This document shows positions 1 to 8,370 of a stretch of DNA of 64,000 bases, in pieces. The stretch lies in NCBI GenBank assembly GCA_963841105.1, contig CAWJCB010000009.1, positions 186,001-250,000 on the forward strand. The letters run 5' to 3'. This stretch comes from VAZQ01 sp963841105 (GTDB lineage: Bacteria; Pseudomonadota; Alphaproteobacteria; Rhizobiales; Xanthobacteraceae). The notes beneath the pieces were generated by a model. The model searched no databases. It saw only the letters and a program-made list of their open reading frames with translations, and was not told the DNA's origin. Each line of letters begins with the position of its first letter. Positions within the stretch are counted from its first letter, which is position 1. Made by a program: the position numbers and the translations under genes.

Positions 1-240
1 GCGGCATTGGGGACCGGAACAGATGCGCGTGCCGACGTGGAAAGAGACAATATGAAATTCCGCCGCTCGCTCTATGTCGTTGCAGACATCGCCGCCGGCC
101 AAACACTGACGGCCACGAACATCCGCAGCATCCGCCCGGGCTTCGGGCTGCCTCCGAAGCACCTTTCCGACGTAATCGGCAAGCGTGCGCGGCGCCCTCT
201 GGCGCGCGGCACGGCGCTGTCCTGGGACGCGATTGAATAG
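1..240 (+). CDS. N-acetylneuraminate/pseudaminate synthase family, C-terminal SAF domain (5' partial)
   Basis: The frame is open from the window edge to a TAG at 238-240, so this is the end of a gene starting upstream. The visible 79 residues form the SAF (antifreeze-like) domain that closes NeuB/PseI-type synthases. Marks are a D-N-M-K-F-R-R-S-L-Y segment, S-I-R-P-G-F-G-L-P-P, and a final G-T-A-L-S-W. These enzymes condense phosphoenolpyruvate with an amino sugar in the cytoplasm to make a nine-carbon nonulosonic acid, and the SAF domain caps the active site of the partner subunit. The downstream cytidylyltransferase-aminotransferase, 11 bp away, fits the same pathway. Whether the product is sialic, pseudaminic or legionaminic acid cannot be told without the catalytic barrel; the SAF sequence feels closest to PseI. 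Confidence 0.85.
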   Translation, partial: AALGTGTDARADVERDNMKFRRSLYVVADIAAGQTLTATNIRSIRPGFGLPPKHLSDVIGKRARRPLARGTALSWDAIE

Positions 241-250
241 CACGCCACGC

Positions 251-2305
251 ATGAAAACCGTCGCCATCATTCAGGCGCGCATGGGGTCGAGCCGGCTTCC
301 GGGCAAGATATTGATGAACCTTGCCGGCGAGCCCGCACTCGCCTGGACCACGCGTGCCGCTCAAACCGCGCTGGGTATCGATGAGGTCTGGATCGCGACC
401 TCCGAGACGGCGCCCGATGATGCGGTAGCGCGCTGGGCCGATGAACATCAGGTACCAGTGCATCGGGGCTCGGAGCACGACGTGCTCGACCGCTATGCAG
501 GCGCCGCCAGCGCAAGCGGGGCGGACATCGTCGTGCGCCTCACCGCAGACTGTCCATTCCTCGATCCGCAGGTTGTCGCACAAACCGTGCGCCTGCGGGC
601 GATCACGGGTGCCGCCTACGCGTCGAATGTCGACCCGCCGACCTGGCCGGACGGCCTCGATTGCGAAGTCCTCACAGCTGAGGCCTTGCTCACCGCGGCT
701 GCCGAGGCGACCCGCGCCAGCGACCGGGAGCACGTCACCCCGTTCGTTCGCAACAATCGCGCGCGTTTCCCAGCGGAGACTTTGATAGCGCCCTTGCCCG
801 GGCTCGCCAGGGAGCGCTGGACGCTCGATACGCCGGCCGACCTTGAGTTTCTCTCCGCGGTGGCCGAACGGCTGCCGCGCGCTCGGCCGCCTTCGTATCT
901 GGAAGTGCTGGCGGTGCTCGATTGCGAGCCCAAGTTGCGTGAGGTCCGTCGCGACATTTCACGCAACATTGGATTTAGCAAGAGCCTGCGCGGCGAGAAG
1001 GTCGAAACAAAGCGCAGCTACTCGCGGTCGCAGCAAGTACTCGAGCGCGCGGAGCAGATCATCCCCCTCGGCTCGCAGACCTTCTCGAAGAGCAAGATCC
1101 AGCTGCCGCAGGGCGCCTCGCCGCTGTTCGTCACGCACGGGGATGGCGGGCGCGTCTTCGACGTGGACGGCAACGAATACGTCGATCTCATCATGGCGTT
1201 GATGCCCAATGTGCTTGGGTACCGCGACCCGGACGTGGACCTCGCCATCCGCCGGCAGTTGACGCGCGGCATCAGCTTCAGCCTGCCGACCGAGCTCGAG
1301 ACGCAACTGGCCGAGCGGCTGGTGAAGCACATCCCCTGCGCGGAGATGGTCCGCTTCGGCAAGAACGGGACGGATGCGACCTCGGCGGCCGTCCGACTCG
1401 CGCGGGCCGCAACCCGTCGCGATCGCGTGATGTTGTGCGGTTACCACGGCTGGCAGGACTGGTACATCGGCGCGACCTCCCGCAATCTCGGCGTTCCGGC
1501 CGACGTCTCCGCTCTTTCGCATCTTGTGCCGTATGGCGATCTCGCCGCGGTGGATACCCTGCTTGCAAAGCATCCCGGCGAGTTCGCCGCGCTCATCATC
1601 GAGCCCGCAGGATCGGTCGAGCCTCCCGCGGGGTATCTGCTGGGGCTCAAGGACCTCGTCCGCCGCCATGGAGCATTGCTGATCTTCGACGAGATCGTCA
1701 CCGGTTTTCGCTGGTCGCTCGGCGGCGCCCAGGCCTATTACGGCGTCGCGCCCGACCTCGCCTGCTTCGGTAAAGCAATGGGCAACGGCATGCCGATTTC
1801 CGCCGTCGTAGGCCGAGCCGATATTATGCGGCTGATGCAGGATATTTTCTTCTCCGGCACCTTCGGCGGCGAAGCGCTGTCGCTCGCCGCCGCGATCGCG
1901 ACAATCGACAAGATGGAACGCGAGGATGTCACCGGCCGGCTCTGGCAGTCCGGCGGCCAGCTGATGCGCGCCACACGCGAGAAGATCGCGGCTGCCGGGC
2001 TCGACGAGGTCGTGAAGCTGGCGGGAGCGCCCCCGTGGGCGATCCTGGCCTACCGCGATCACGCCAATGCCTCCAAGGAGGCCGTCAAGACGCTGTTCCT
2101 GCGGGAACTGATCGCGGCGGGCGTGCTGATCAACGCCAGCCACAATCTCTGCTTCGCGCACACGCCGGGCGACATCGCCCACGTCCTGGCCGCCTATGAC
2201 CATGCGCTCTCGGTGCTGCGCGAGGCGCTTGACCGTGGCGACATCGACCGCCGTCTCGGCAACCAGGTGATCCGGCCGATTTTCACGGTGCGGGCGGCGT
2301 CGTAG
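251..2305 (+). CDS. Fused SpsF-type cytidylyltransferase and class-III aminotransferase
   Basis: This 684-residue protein has two domains. Residues about 1-235 are a SpsF/NeuA-like nucleotidyltransferase: it starts V-A-I-I-Q-A-R-M-G-S-S-R-L-P-G-K and has an L-T-A-D-C-P segment for metal/nucleotide binding. Residues about 265-684 are a PLP-dependent class-III aminotransferase of the glutamate-1-semialdehyde aminomutase type, with I-F-D-E-I-V-T-G-F-R and the Schiff-base lysine in C-F-G-K-A-M-G-N-G. The ATG at 251 is chosen because it begins exactly at the conserved nucleotidyltransferase N-terminus; the frame stays open upstream to 185, but that part overlaps the synthase. By family it would activate an acid sugar with CMP and aminate a keto intermediate. 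The substrate is inferred from the neighbouring nonulosonate synthase. Confidence 0.85.
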   Translation: MKTVAIIQARMGSSRLPGKILMNLAGEPALAWTTRAAQTALGIDEVWIATSETAPDDAVARWADEHQVPVHRGSEHDVLDRYAGAASASGADIVVRLTADCPFLDPQVVAQTVRLRAITGAAYASNVDPPTWPDGLDCEVLTAEALLTAAAEATRASDREHVTPFVRNNRARFPAETLIAPLPGLARERWTLDTPADLEFLSAVAERLPRARPPSYLEVLAVLDCEPKLREVRRDISRNIGFSKSLRGEKVETKRSYSRSQQVLERAEQIIPLGSQTFSKSKIQLPQGASPLFVTHGDGGRVFDVDGNEYVDLIMALMPNVLGYRDPDVDLAIRRQLTRGISFSLPTELETQLAERLVKHIPCAEMVRFGKNGTDATSAAVRLARAATRRDRVMLCGYHGWQDWYIGATSRNLGVPADVSALSHLVPYGDLAAVDTLLAKHPGEFAALIIEPAGSVEPPAGYLLGLKDLVRRHGALLIFDEIVTGFRWSLGGAQAYYGVAPDLACFGKAMGNGMPISAVVGRADIMRLMQDIFFSGTFGGEALSLAAAIATIDKMEREDVTGRLWQSGGQLMRATREKIAAAGLDEVVKLAGAPPWAILAYRDHANASKEAVKTLFLRELIAAGVLINASHNLCFAHTPGDIAHVLAAYDHALSVLREALDRGDIDRRLGNQVIRPIFTVRAAS

Positions 2306-2374
2306 GCGTGCAATGGACAATACGTAGAGCCCGAGAATTTTGATCGGTTCGAACGCACTGCGAACAGGTGAAGG

Positions 2375-3827
2375 TTGAGGTACAAGATCGCTTTACACGG
2401 GTTCGGCGCCGCGCCGCTCGTCTTCAAGCACCTGATTGAATGCGCCGCGAAGGACGGAGCGCCAATCGATTGGTGCATGATCCTGCCGACACCGGAACAC
2501 CGCGCTCTGGTGCGCTCGGTTCTGCCAAGCAGCGATATTCTCGACGTATATAAAGCCCTCCCGCGAGCCCCGGTTGGCGGCGACCTTGGCCTGCTCGCCG
2601 ATTACCCAGGCAGCTTCGCGGAGGATTTGGGTGCTGACAAGCGGCCTAGGGGAAACGGCCGCAAGCGGTTCGCGCGCGGGATCGATTATCATCTTCTCTA
2701 TAAACGATTCCTGACCTCCCGCGGGGCGACACATTTCCTCGCCCCGCAGATCGAAGGCGCCGAGGGCAAGATCGCGGTGGCGACCGCGCGCCAGCTCGGA
2801 CTTTCTGTTCTGATGCCGATTGATTGCCGCTCGCTTACGGGCACATATTTCGCCGTCGACTCTCACGCAGGTCTGCCGGCTCACGCAGCGCCGCGCAAAG
2901 ACCTGCTTCCGAAATCGGCCGCCTTCATTCAAAGTTATCGGAGCTCAGCGACGCCGGCGCAATCGCCTCCGACCGATTTCGTGCCCATCGACGGCGATGA
3001 TGAGCTCATTTACGATAAGCTTCCTTCTCTGCCTGCGCGGATCGCTGGATTGCTCCGCAAGGCGGCCGAGCGACCTGATCTGTTCGTACCCGATCAAATT
3101 CGGGCGTCAGTGCTGAACAATCTTCCCGCTATGAGGGATAGATGGTGGGGCCTGAGGACATCTCGTGCAGCCCGCGAGTTCGACATCGGCGACCTCGACG
3201 GCTCTGCCGAAACGATTTATCTTTTATGCGCTGCAAGTGACGCCGGAGGCCTCGATCAATACGCCGGCCCCGTACTATGTCGACCAGATGCGAGCAATCG
3301 ACGCGCTCCGATTGGCCATGCCGCCGGATTGCGCCCTCGTCGTCAAGGAGCATCGCGCCGCAATAGGCTTCAGATCGTTCGAGTTTGTCCGCCGCCTGCG
3401 GAGACTGCCGGGGGTGCTCGTGGCGAAATACACGATCAACTCGCACGACCTCATTCGTCGCGCTTCGCTCACATGTGCAGTGACCGGGACGGCGGTGTTT
3501 GAAGCCTTCCTTCTCGGTCGCCCGGCCCTTGCCCTTGGTCCCGGTCTCAGCCATTGGGCGGTGAGGTGCAGCGGCACGAGCGGATCGCTTCGCGACGAGA
3601 TCGCAGCGCGAATTGACATGCCGATACCCGATCAAACGGTTGCTGAGCGTGTGGCAACACTCCTGAGCGTCAGATACCCGTTCTTGTTCTTGTCGCCGTT
3701 CTATCAGGGAGAGCCGGTGCTACGGCGCGGCAACATGAGACGCATGTACGAGGCTCTGCTCGATCATTTGGCGCGACTGGAAGACGGCGCTTTGCGATCA
3801 GGTAGGCCGCGCGAACGGGCGTCATGA
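2375..3827 (+). pseudogene. Capsule polysaccharide biosynthesis-like protein, frameshifted
   Basis: Two overlapping frames make one protein of about 483 residues. The first runs from a TTG at 2375 and is sensible to about residue 275. The second carries the conserved end: F-Y-A-L-Q-V-T-P-E-A-S, then P-Y-Y-V-D-Q-M, V-K-E-H, N-S-H-D-L-I, and a T-G-T-A-V-F-E-A near the C-terminus. These resemble the Caps_synth/KpsS-KpsC family, which works on capsule reducing-end sugars on the inner membrane. One extra base near 3200-3206 (within ggctctg) explains the shift: removing it joins D-L-D-G to L-P-K-R-F-I-F-Y. As given the gene is broken; sequencing error or a recent mutation are equally possible from this evidence alone. 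Acceptor and donor are unknown. Confidence 0.7.
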
Positions 3828-3898
3828 TGGCCCCCATTCGCATGCAGGTCATGCTTAGGGCTTGACCAAAGACCAAGCAAATAACGTGAAGTGGCCGC

Positions 3899-4720
3899 AT
3901 GCCGGCAATAAACAAATTAAACCGGCGGCTATTCAGTCTCGCTCCGGCACGTTGGGTCGGATCTTATATTTACAATTGGCAACGTCGGCGCCAACTGCGG
4001 ACCCAATCGACGACCACCAAATTCTTTCGCAATTTGCAACAACTTGCAGCCCTCGAAGGACCACTCTCGGAATTAACAACGACTGGAAACTTGTCCATAT
4101 TGGTAGCCGGCTGCAGTTACGGCTGTGAGGCATACACGCTGGGTGGCCTCTTGGCGTTGCGATTTCCTCGCTTGAACTGGCGGATCAATGCCGTCGATAT
4201 CTCTTGTGAGGCGCTCGAGGTTGCTGGTGCTGCACGCTACACATCCGAATATGGCCTCGGTTCCGACGGCAGCGATTTAGCGCAACGAATTGAGGCCAGG
4301 TTACTCAACCGATCGGGCGATGCATGGACGATTGTGACGGACATTCGCGAGCGTGTCAGCTTTGCCTATGCCGATGTCTTGTCCCCACAGTTTCATCAAT
4401 TCAAGAATTACGACCTCGTGCTCGGACAAAACTTCATGATTTACATGAATGAAGCATCGGCAGAAATCGCTCTTGCGTCTTTGGTGGCTGCGGCACGATC
4501 CGGTGGCGTTCTTTTTCTCGGCGGGATGGATCTCGAGACAAAGACAAGCTTGTTGACCGCGCACAAACTTGTTCCGCTTGACTGGAACATTATTAGAATT
4601 CACGAAGAAGACGATATGCGCCGCTCGGCATGGCCTTGGAACTATTGGTCATTGGAGCCGATCAGGTCTCATGACCGCAACTATCTGACGCGGTACAGCA
4701 CAATATTCCTCAAACCCTGA
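3899..4720 (+). CDS. CheR-like SAM-dependent methyltransferase
   Basis: The 273-residue protein has the fold markers of CheR methyltransferases. The SAM-binding loop is A-G-C-S-Y-G-C-E-A-Y-T-L, close to the C-S-T-G-E-E-P-Y-S of CheR. It is followed by an acidic A-V-D-I-S with A-L-E-V-A, and later by L-V-L-G-Q-N-F-M-I-Y-M, equivalent to the CheR R-N-V-L-I-Y-F motif. The short helical N-terminal domain of chemotaxis CheR is not obvious, and no receptor or cheB gene is nearby. The substrate is more likely an envelope sugar, lipid or protein than a chemoreceptor, but this is inference. The base composition looks a little lower in GC than its neighbours, which would fit transfer. Confidence 0.75.
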   Translation: MPAINKLNRRLFSLAPARWVGSYIYNWQRRRQLRTQSTTTKFFRNLQQLAALEGPLSELTTTGNLSILVAGCSYGCEAYTLGGLLALRFPRLNWRINAVDISCEALEVAGAARYTSEYGLGSDGSDLAQRIEARLLNRSGDAWTIVTDIRERVSFAYADVLSPQFHQFKNYDLVLGQNFMIYMNEASAEIALASLVAAARSGGVLFLGGMDLETKTSLLTAHKLVPLDWNIIRIHEEDDMRRSAWPWNYWSLEPIRSHDRNYLTRYSTIFLKP

Positions 4721-4857
4721 CTGTGTCTGTTTCGGACGCCACGCTTCGGCGCCTTCGGGCGGACGATGTTCGATGCCTTTGGGCAATTCGACCGTCTTGA
4801 GGCGGAAGCGAGAACGCCTGGAGAAGCTCGCGATCGAGAGCGACCTCACGATCGGAG

Positions 4858-5871
4858 TCATAAGGAAGGCGCCTCGACCTGCTTCTTTAATCCGGTGGGG
4901 GTGAACCGGACGCGCGTCATCTTTGCCAGGTCCAGCGCGGATTGCTGCGTAAACAGACGATCACCTTCTTTGATGTGAGGGATAAGATCACGATCATTTT
5001 CATCACGAGCATCTGACACCAGGAGGCAGTATTCCCCACCTAACGCAACTGTAAGCCATTTCCGGTTATTTCGGATGATCAATCCTTTCTGGAACGGATG
5101 GTGCCCGATTTCACCGACATGAAGTTGGCAATTCCGTAGCACGACAATGCTTTCCTTCCAAAACGTCCTGGCGCCCGGGTGAGGATCATCGAACGCCAAA
5201 ATGAACTTCTCTATGTCCGACGCCGGCCAAGACCAATCAATCCAGCCGTGCGTAGGAGTGTGGATTTGCGGGTAATATGTGGAACTGAAATTCAACTGCG
5301 GTGTGCTTTCGAAATGACAGCGCTCCGTAAAGACCTTTTTTAGAAAACCGCATATAAGACCACTTAGCTCTTGCATGTAATATCTCTCATGCTCGGCCGG
5401 TGTCTGGATATGCCGAGGAACAATGTATTCTTCACTGAGCATGATAGGACCAGTATCTATTCCCTCATCAATTTGGTGCAAAACCAGGTTGCCGATCCGA
5501 TCACCACGCATTATTCTCCAGGTGAATCCCCCGCCGCCTCGGTCGTTCGGCAGCCTCGTACCGTGCGCATTCAAGACCAATCCGCGGAATAATGCGTCAC
5601 GGATTTCTCTGTTTATGATCCATCTGGCTCCAAACGATAAGGCGATTATTTCGCCTTCAATCAACATGCTGTTCAATTTGTCGGCGCATTCGGCTGACGA
5701 TATTTGGTCCGTGACGATATCAGCTTGCATTTTTGGCGACCCTTCCCGCTGATCCGGCGATGTAATCACGATGCATCTCACCCCATTGGCCTCGCAGAGC
5801 GCTCTGAATACGGGGAAGGAGTCCGACGCTCCCAGAAGAATCAAATTCCTTACGGGTCCGATCGACACCAT
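4858..5871 (-). CDS. Formyltransferase family protein (sugar N-formyltransferase-like)
   Basis: The 337-residue protein has the formyltransferase N-terminal fold of methionyl-tRNA formyltransferase and ArnA/VioF-type sugar formyltransferases. The active-site strip is L-N-A-H-G-T-R-L-P-N, then R-G-G-G-G-F-T-W, and the catalytic Asp lies in H-Q-I-D-E-G-I-D-T-G-P-I. Asn, His and Asp match the N-H-D triad. These enzymes transfer a formyl group from 10-formyl-tetrahydrofolate to an amino group. In this island the likely acceptor is a nucleotide-linked amino sugar, giving an N-formylated O-antigen residue. The C-terminal half (about 210-337) is not the tRNA-binding domain of Fmt as far as I can judge. 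The ATG at 5869-5871 is the first in frame before the conserved N-terminus. GC is lower than in flanking genes. Confidence 0.75.
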   Translation of the reverse strand: MVSIGPVRNLILLGASDSFPVFRALCEANGVRCIVITSPDQREGSPKMQADIVTDQISSAECADKLNSMLIEGEIIALSFGARWIINREIRDALFRGLVLNAHGTRLPNDRGGGGFTWRIMRGDRIGNLVLHQIDEGIDTGPIMLSEEYIVPRHIQTPAEHERYYMQELSGLICGFLKKVFTERCHFESTPQLNFSSTYYPQIHTPTHGWIDWSWPASDIEKFILAFDDPHPGARTFWKESIVVLRNCQLHVGEIGHHPFQKGLIIRNNRKWLTVALGGEYCLLVSDARDENDRDLIPHIKEGDRLFTQQSALDLAKMTRVRFTPTGLKKQVEAPSL

Positions 5872-6155
5872 TGCGAGCTCCTATCGTGGTCGCGGTGCTT
5901 TTTAGCAGCGTGCCCATTGCTGATAGCCGAGCATAACTGAATACCAATGTAAGGGCATCATCGGCTTCCACGGGCTGGAGAAGATCAGACATCCTGAAAA
6001 CGTCGCCACGGACGACTGACATGGTCTGTGCACATGATTCTGTTTGTCTGAGACGGGCGGGAGAAACCTATGCGCAGCTCGGAAGGGTTTCCTTACTTCG
6101 GCTTCCATGAGTCCGCAGGATCACCGACAGGTTCACTCACGAGAGGATTGAAGCC

Positions 6156-7105
6156 GTGGGCATGCTCCAACATCTGATCATCGAACCGATGCAGTATCGG
6201 CAGGCAGCGCTTGGATGGTCTCGTTTCTGGCAAATCTGCGATGAGCGCACGAACGGAGCATTCGACAACGGTTATCGGCGGCTTGCTCGAATCTGGCAGC
6301 CCCCCGTCACTTTGCCACAGACGGCTCTCATGACAGCCCAGGAGATCGCGGAGGTCGTGAAAACGCTGCGGCGGGACGGGTTTGCGGGGCTTCCATTGCG
6401 GCTGTCGCCGGATGACCTCGCAGACATCCGACGGTTCATGTTCTCGACCCCTGCCTATGGTCTCGATCCAGGCAGGGACATCTGCGTTCGCGAGGACAAC
6501 ATTCCATGCGACGAGGGGCGCTACACGTGGCGTACTGCCGATGTCATTGCTCTGCCTGTGGTCCAAAACCTGATCTTCACAGGACCCTATTGCGCAATCG
6601 CTCAGGCTTATCTCGGCTGCCGCCCGACCCTGGTCACGATCACCCTCTGGCTCAATCCACCGTTCCCTCCGCGCCAATACGGCGCCAACAATTATCATTA
6701 CGACAACGCCGGACCGGGCTTTCTCAAGTTGTTCTTCCTGCTCACCGATATGGGCCCCGGCACGGGAGCGCATTACTTCATTAAGGGCTCGCACCATCCA
6801 AGAAAGCCGCCGCAAGTCGCCCGCTCGAGTTCTACAAGGATGCAGAGATCTTCGCTGTCTACGACAGGAGCCAGGAACTGGTGGTCGGCGGCGCGGCCGG
6901 TACGATCTTCGCCGAGGATACGAAGGGATTTCATCGCGGCAGTGACCTCACCGAACGCTATCGGGCACTCCTGCAGTTGGAGTTCTCCATTATTGACACG
7001 CCAACTCCGGAGGATCTTGACCGGCAGTATTCACCGAGTCCAATTGCCGGCCTCAACCAGGGCATGGCTGCGATCACGCGCAAGTTCTTCGTGCGGGGAT
7101 CCTGA
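6156..7105 (+). pseudogene. Phytanoyl-CoA dioxygenase-like protein, frameshifted
   Basis: This looks like a 2-oxoglutarate/Fe(II) oxygenase of the PhyH family. The proximal iron ligands are in N-Y-H-Y-D-N (H-x-D) and the distal His is in T-K-G-F-H-R-G, after which the frame continues to a TGA at 7103-7105. The two parts lie in different frames. The shift is at 6798-6799, where c-a-t-c-c-a-a-g probably should read c-a-t-c-c-c-a-a-g; adding one C restores G-S-H-H-P-K-K-A-A-A-S-R-P. A missing base in a short C run is a common sequencing error. Start is GTG 6156 or ATG 6162. The family hydroxylates diverse small molecules; here an oxidation of a polysaccharide or lipid building block is only a guess from context. 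Confidence 0.7.
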
Positions 7106-7144
7106 GCCGCGATCGGTGTGTCAGACTTGGTGACTGTAGTGACT

Positions 7145-7228
7145 GTAGCCCGGATTGAGCTCCGCGAAATCCGGGATCACCAGCGACGCTCGCCGAACCC
7201 GGATTTCGCTGCGCTCAATCCGGGCTAC
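7145..7228. repeat. Palindromic repeat, gtagcccggatt family
   Basis: The two arms are inverted copies: gtagcccggattgagc at the left and gctcaatccgggctac at the right, each followed inward by a cgaaatccggg-like segment. The 84-bp element fills most of the space between the dioxygenase and the acyltransferase, and could form a long hairpin in RNA. A related element sits at 21879-21958. Confidence 0.8.
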
Positions 7229-7246
7229 GAGTTGCTTTAGTCTCCG

Positions 7247-8179
7247 ATGAAAGCGCTCATCTATCTCGAACGCGTTGTGCCACTCTTCGGAGTGCTCCTC
7301 GACCGCATCCGGTTTCCCGGCTTGTGGACGGGGCTGCGAGTCGATATCCAATCCCAGGGTCGGCTCACCTACGGGAAGGGCGTTCGGCTCGGCGAAGGCA
7401 CACGTATCGATTTGCTGTCGGGAAGCGTGCTCCAGATCGGCGACGGTGTCATTGTCGGGCGGAACGCGTATTTCAGCGCTGGCCAGGACGGTCAACTCAG
7501 CATCGGCGCCGGAACGGCTGTCCAGGACATGTGCCGCTTCCTCGGCAATGTCGCCATCGGCAAGGGCTGCATTTTCGCCCCGAACGTGTTCATCTCGTCC
7601 GGGACTCACACCTTTGACGCGCTGCCCCATCTGCCTATCAAGGAACAGGAGCGCGTCGCGCCCGCCCGCAGCCGTCCGGTAAGACTTTTCGATGATTGCT
7701 GGCTCGGCATCAATGTCGCGGTGACGCCGGGGGTGACGATCGGACGTGGCTGCGTCATCGGTGCCAATTCTGTCGTCACGCAAGATTTGCCCCCCTACAG
7801 CGTCGCGGCCGGAAACCCGGCGCGAATAATTCGATCTCGTCTGGCATTCGCACCCAAACCGCGCATCGATGCTGCCTGTCCGGAAGATGCGCCCTATTTT
7901 TATCATGGGTTCAATCCGATGTGCGCGAACCATCGAACCGCGCATGTCGCCGGGCAGGAATTCATCCTGGCCTTGGCCCGCTCGAATGCACAGCGGATTC
8001 GCTTGAACCTTTCGGCCAACGGCGGAGAAATCCGGCATCATGATCTGCGCCTGCCCATGCCGCAGGGGCAGGCGCCCGAAACTCTCACATTCGAGCTCCG
8101 ACCAGGTTCATGCGACTCACCATTCCTGACATTTCGCGTCGATGCTCCATGCCAGCTTCATTGGGCGGAAGTCAGTTGA
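7247..8179 (+). CDS. Hexapeptide-repeat acyltransferase (WbbJ-like)
   Basis: This 310-residue protein carries left-handed beta-helix hexapeptide repeats over about residues 35-195, for example I-G-A-G-T-A-V, V-A-I-G-K-G-C and V-T-I-G-R-G-C-V-I-G-A-N-S-V-V. An S-S-G-T-H-T-F-D segment supplies the usual catalytic His, and the helix ends with the typical V-A-A-G-N-P-A-R-I-I. Such enzymes O- or N-acetylate sugars with acetyl-CoA as trimers in the cytoplasm. The 110 residues after the helix are not a standard part of the family and may form a beta-sandwich, possibly a carbohydrate-binding addition. It fits with O-antigen modification in this island; the acceptor sugar is unknown. Confidence 0.85.
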   Translation: MKALIYLERVVPLFGVLLDRIRFPGLWTGLRVDIQSQGRLTYGKGVRLGEGTRIDLLSGSVLQIGDGVIVGRNAYFSAGQDGQLSIGAGTAVQDMCRFLGNVAIGKGCIFAPNVFISSGTHTFDALPHLPIKEQERVAPARSRPVRLFDDCWLGINVAVTPGVTIGRGCVIGANSVVTQDLPPYSVAAGNPARIIRSRLAFAPKPRIDAACPEDAPYFYHGFNPMCANHRTAHVAGQEFILALARSNAQRIRLNLSANGGEIRHHDLRLPMPQGQAPETLTFELRPGSCDSPFLTFRVDAPCQLHWAEVS

Positions 8180-8216
8180 TGAGCGCCTCATCTCCAGATC
8201 GGACAACAGACGCTAT

Positions 8217-8362
8217 ATACCTCCCCCACTGGGGGAGGTCGGCGAGCAAAGCGAGCCGGGTGGGGGCCAAATGCAACCAATTGCGCCCTTCCGGGGATCC
8301 CCACCCGATCGCCGGTCGCTATGCTCCCGGCGATCGACCTCCCCCTTTCGGGAGGAGGTATT
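8217..8362. repeat. Palindromic repeat, tacctcccc...ggaggta family
   Basis: The element begins atacctccccc, continues with a cggcgagcaaagcgagccgg segment, and ends cgggaggaggtatta. Its two ends are inverted copies of each other, as are the gtgggg/ccccac blocks inside. A second copy of the same family lies at 12636-12776 inside a coding frame. The right end supplies the aggagg that sits 13 bases before the GTG of the flippase gene. Confidence 0.8.
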
Positions 8363-8370
8363 AACCGTCT

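Noticed and set aside
959..2320. Long minus-strand open frame of 453 codons opposite the cytidylyltransferase-aminotransferase
   Set aside because: Its translation has no domain pattern, is rich in His/Arg/Asp as expected of antisense frames in GC-rich DNA, and the plus-strand protein has clear motifs over the same bases.
5720..6022. 100-codon minus-strand frame before the formyltransferase
   Set aside because: The first half has no recognisable motif and the second half is the formyltransferase in another frame; a decayed upstream gene is possible but cannot be supported.
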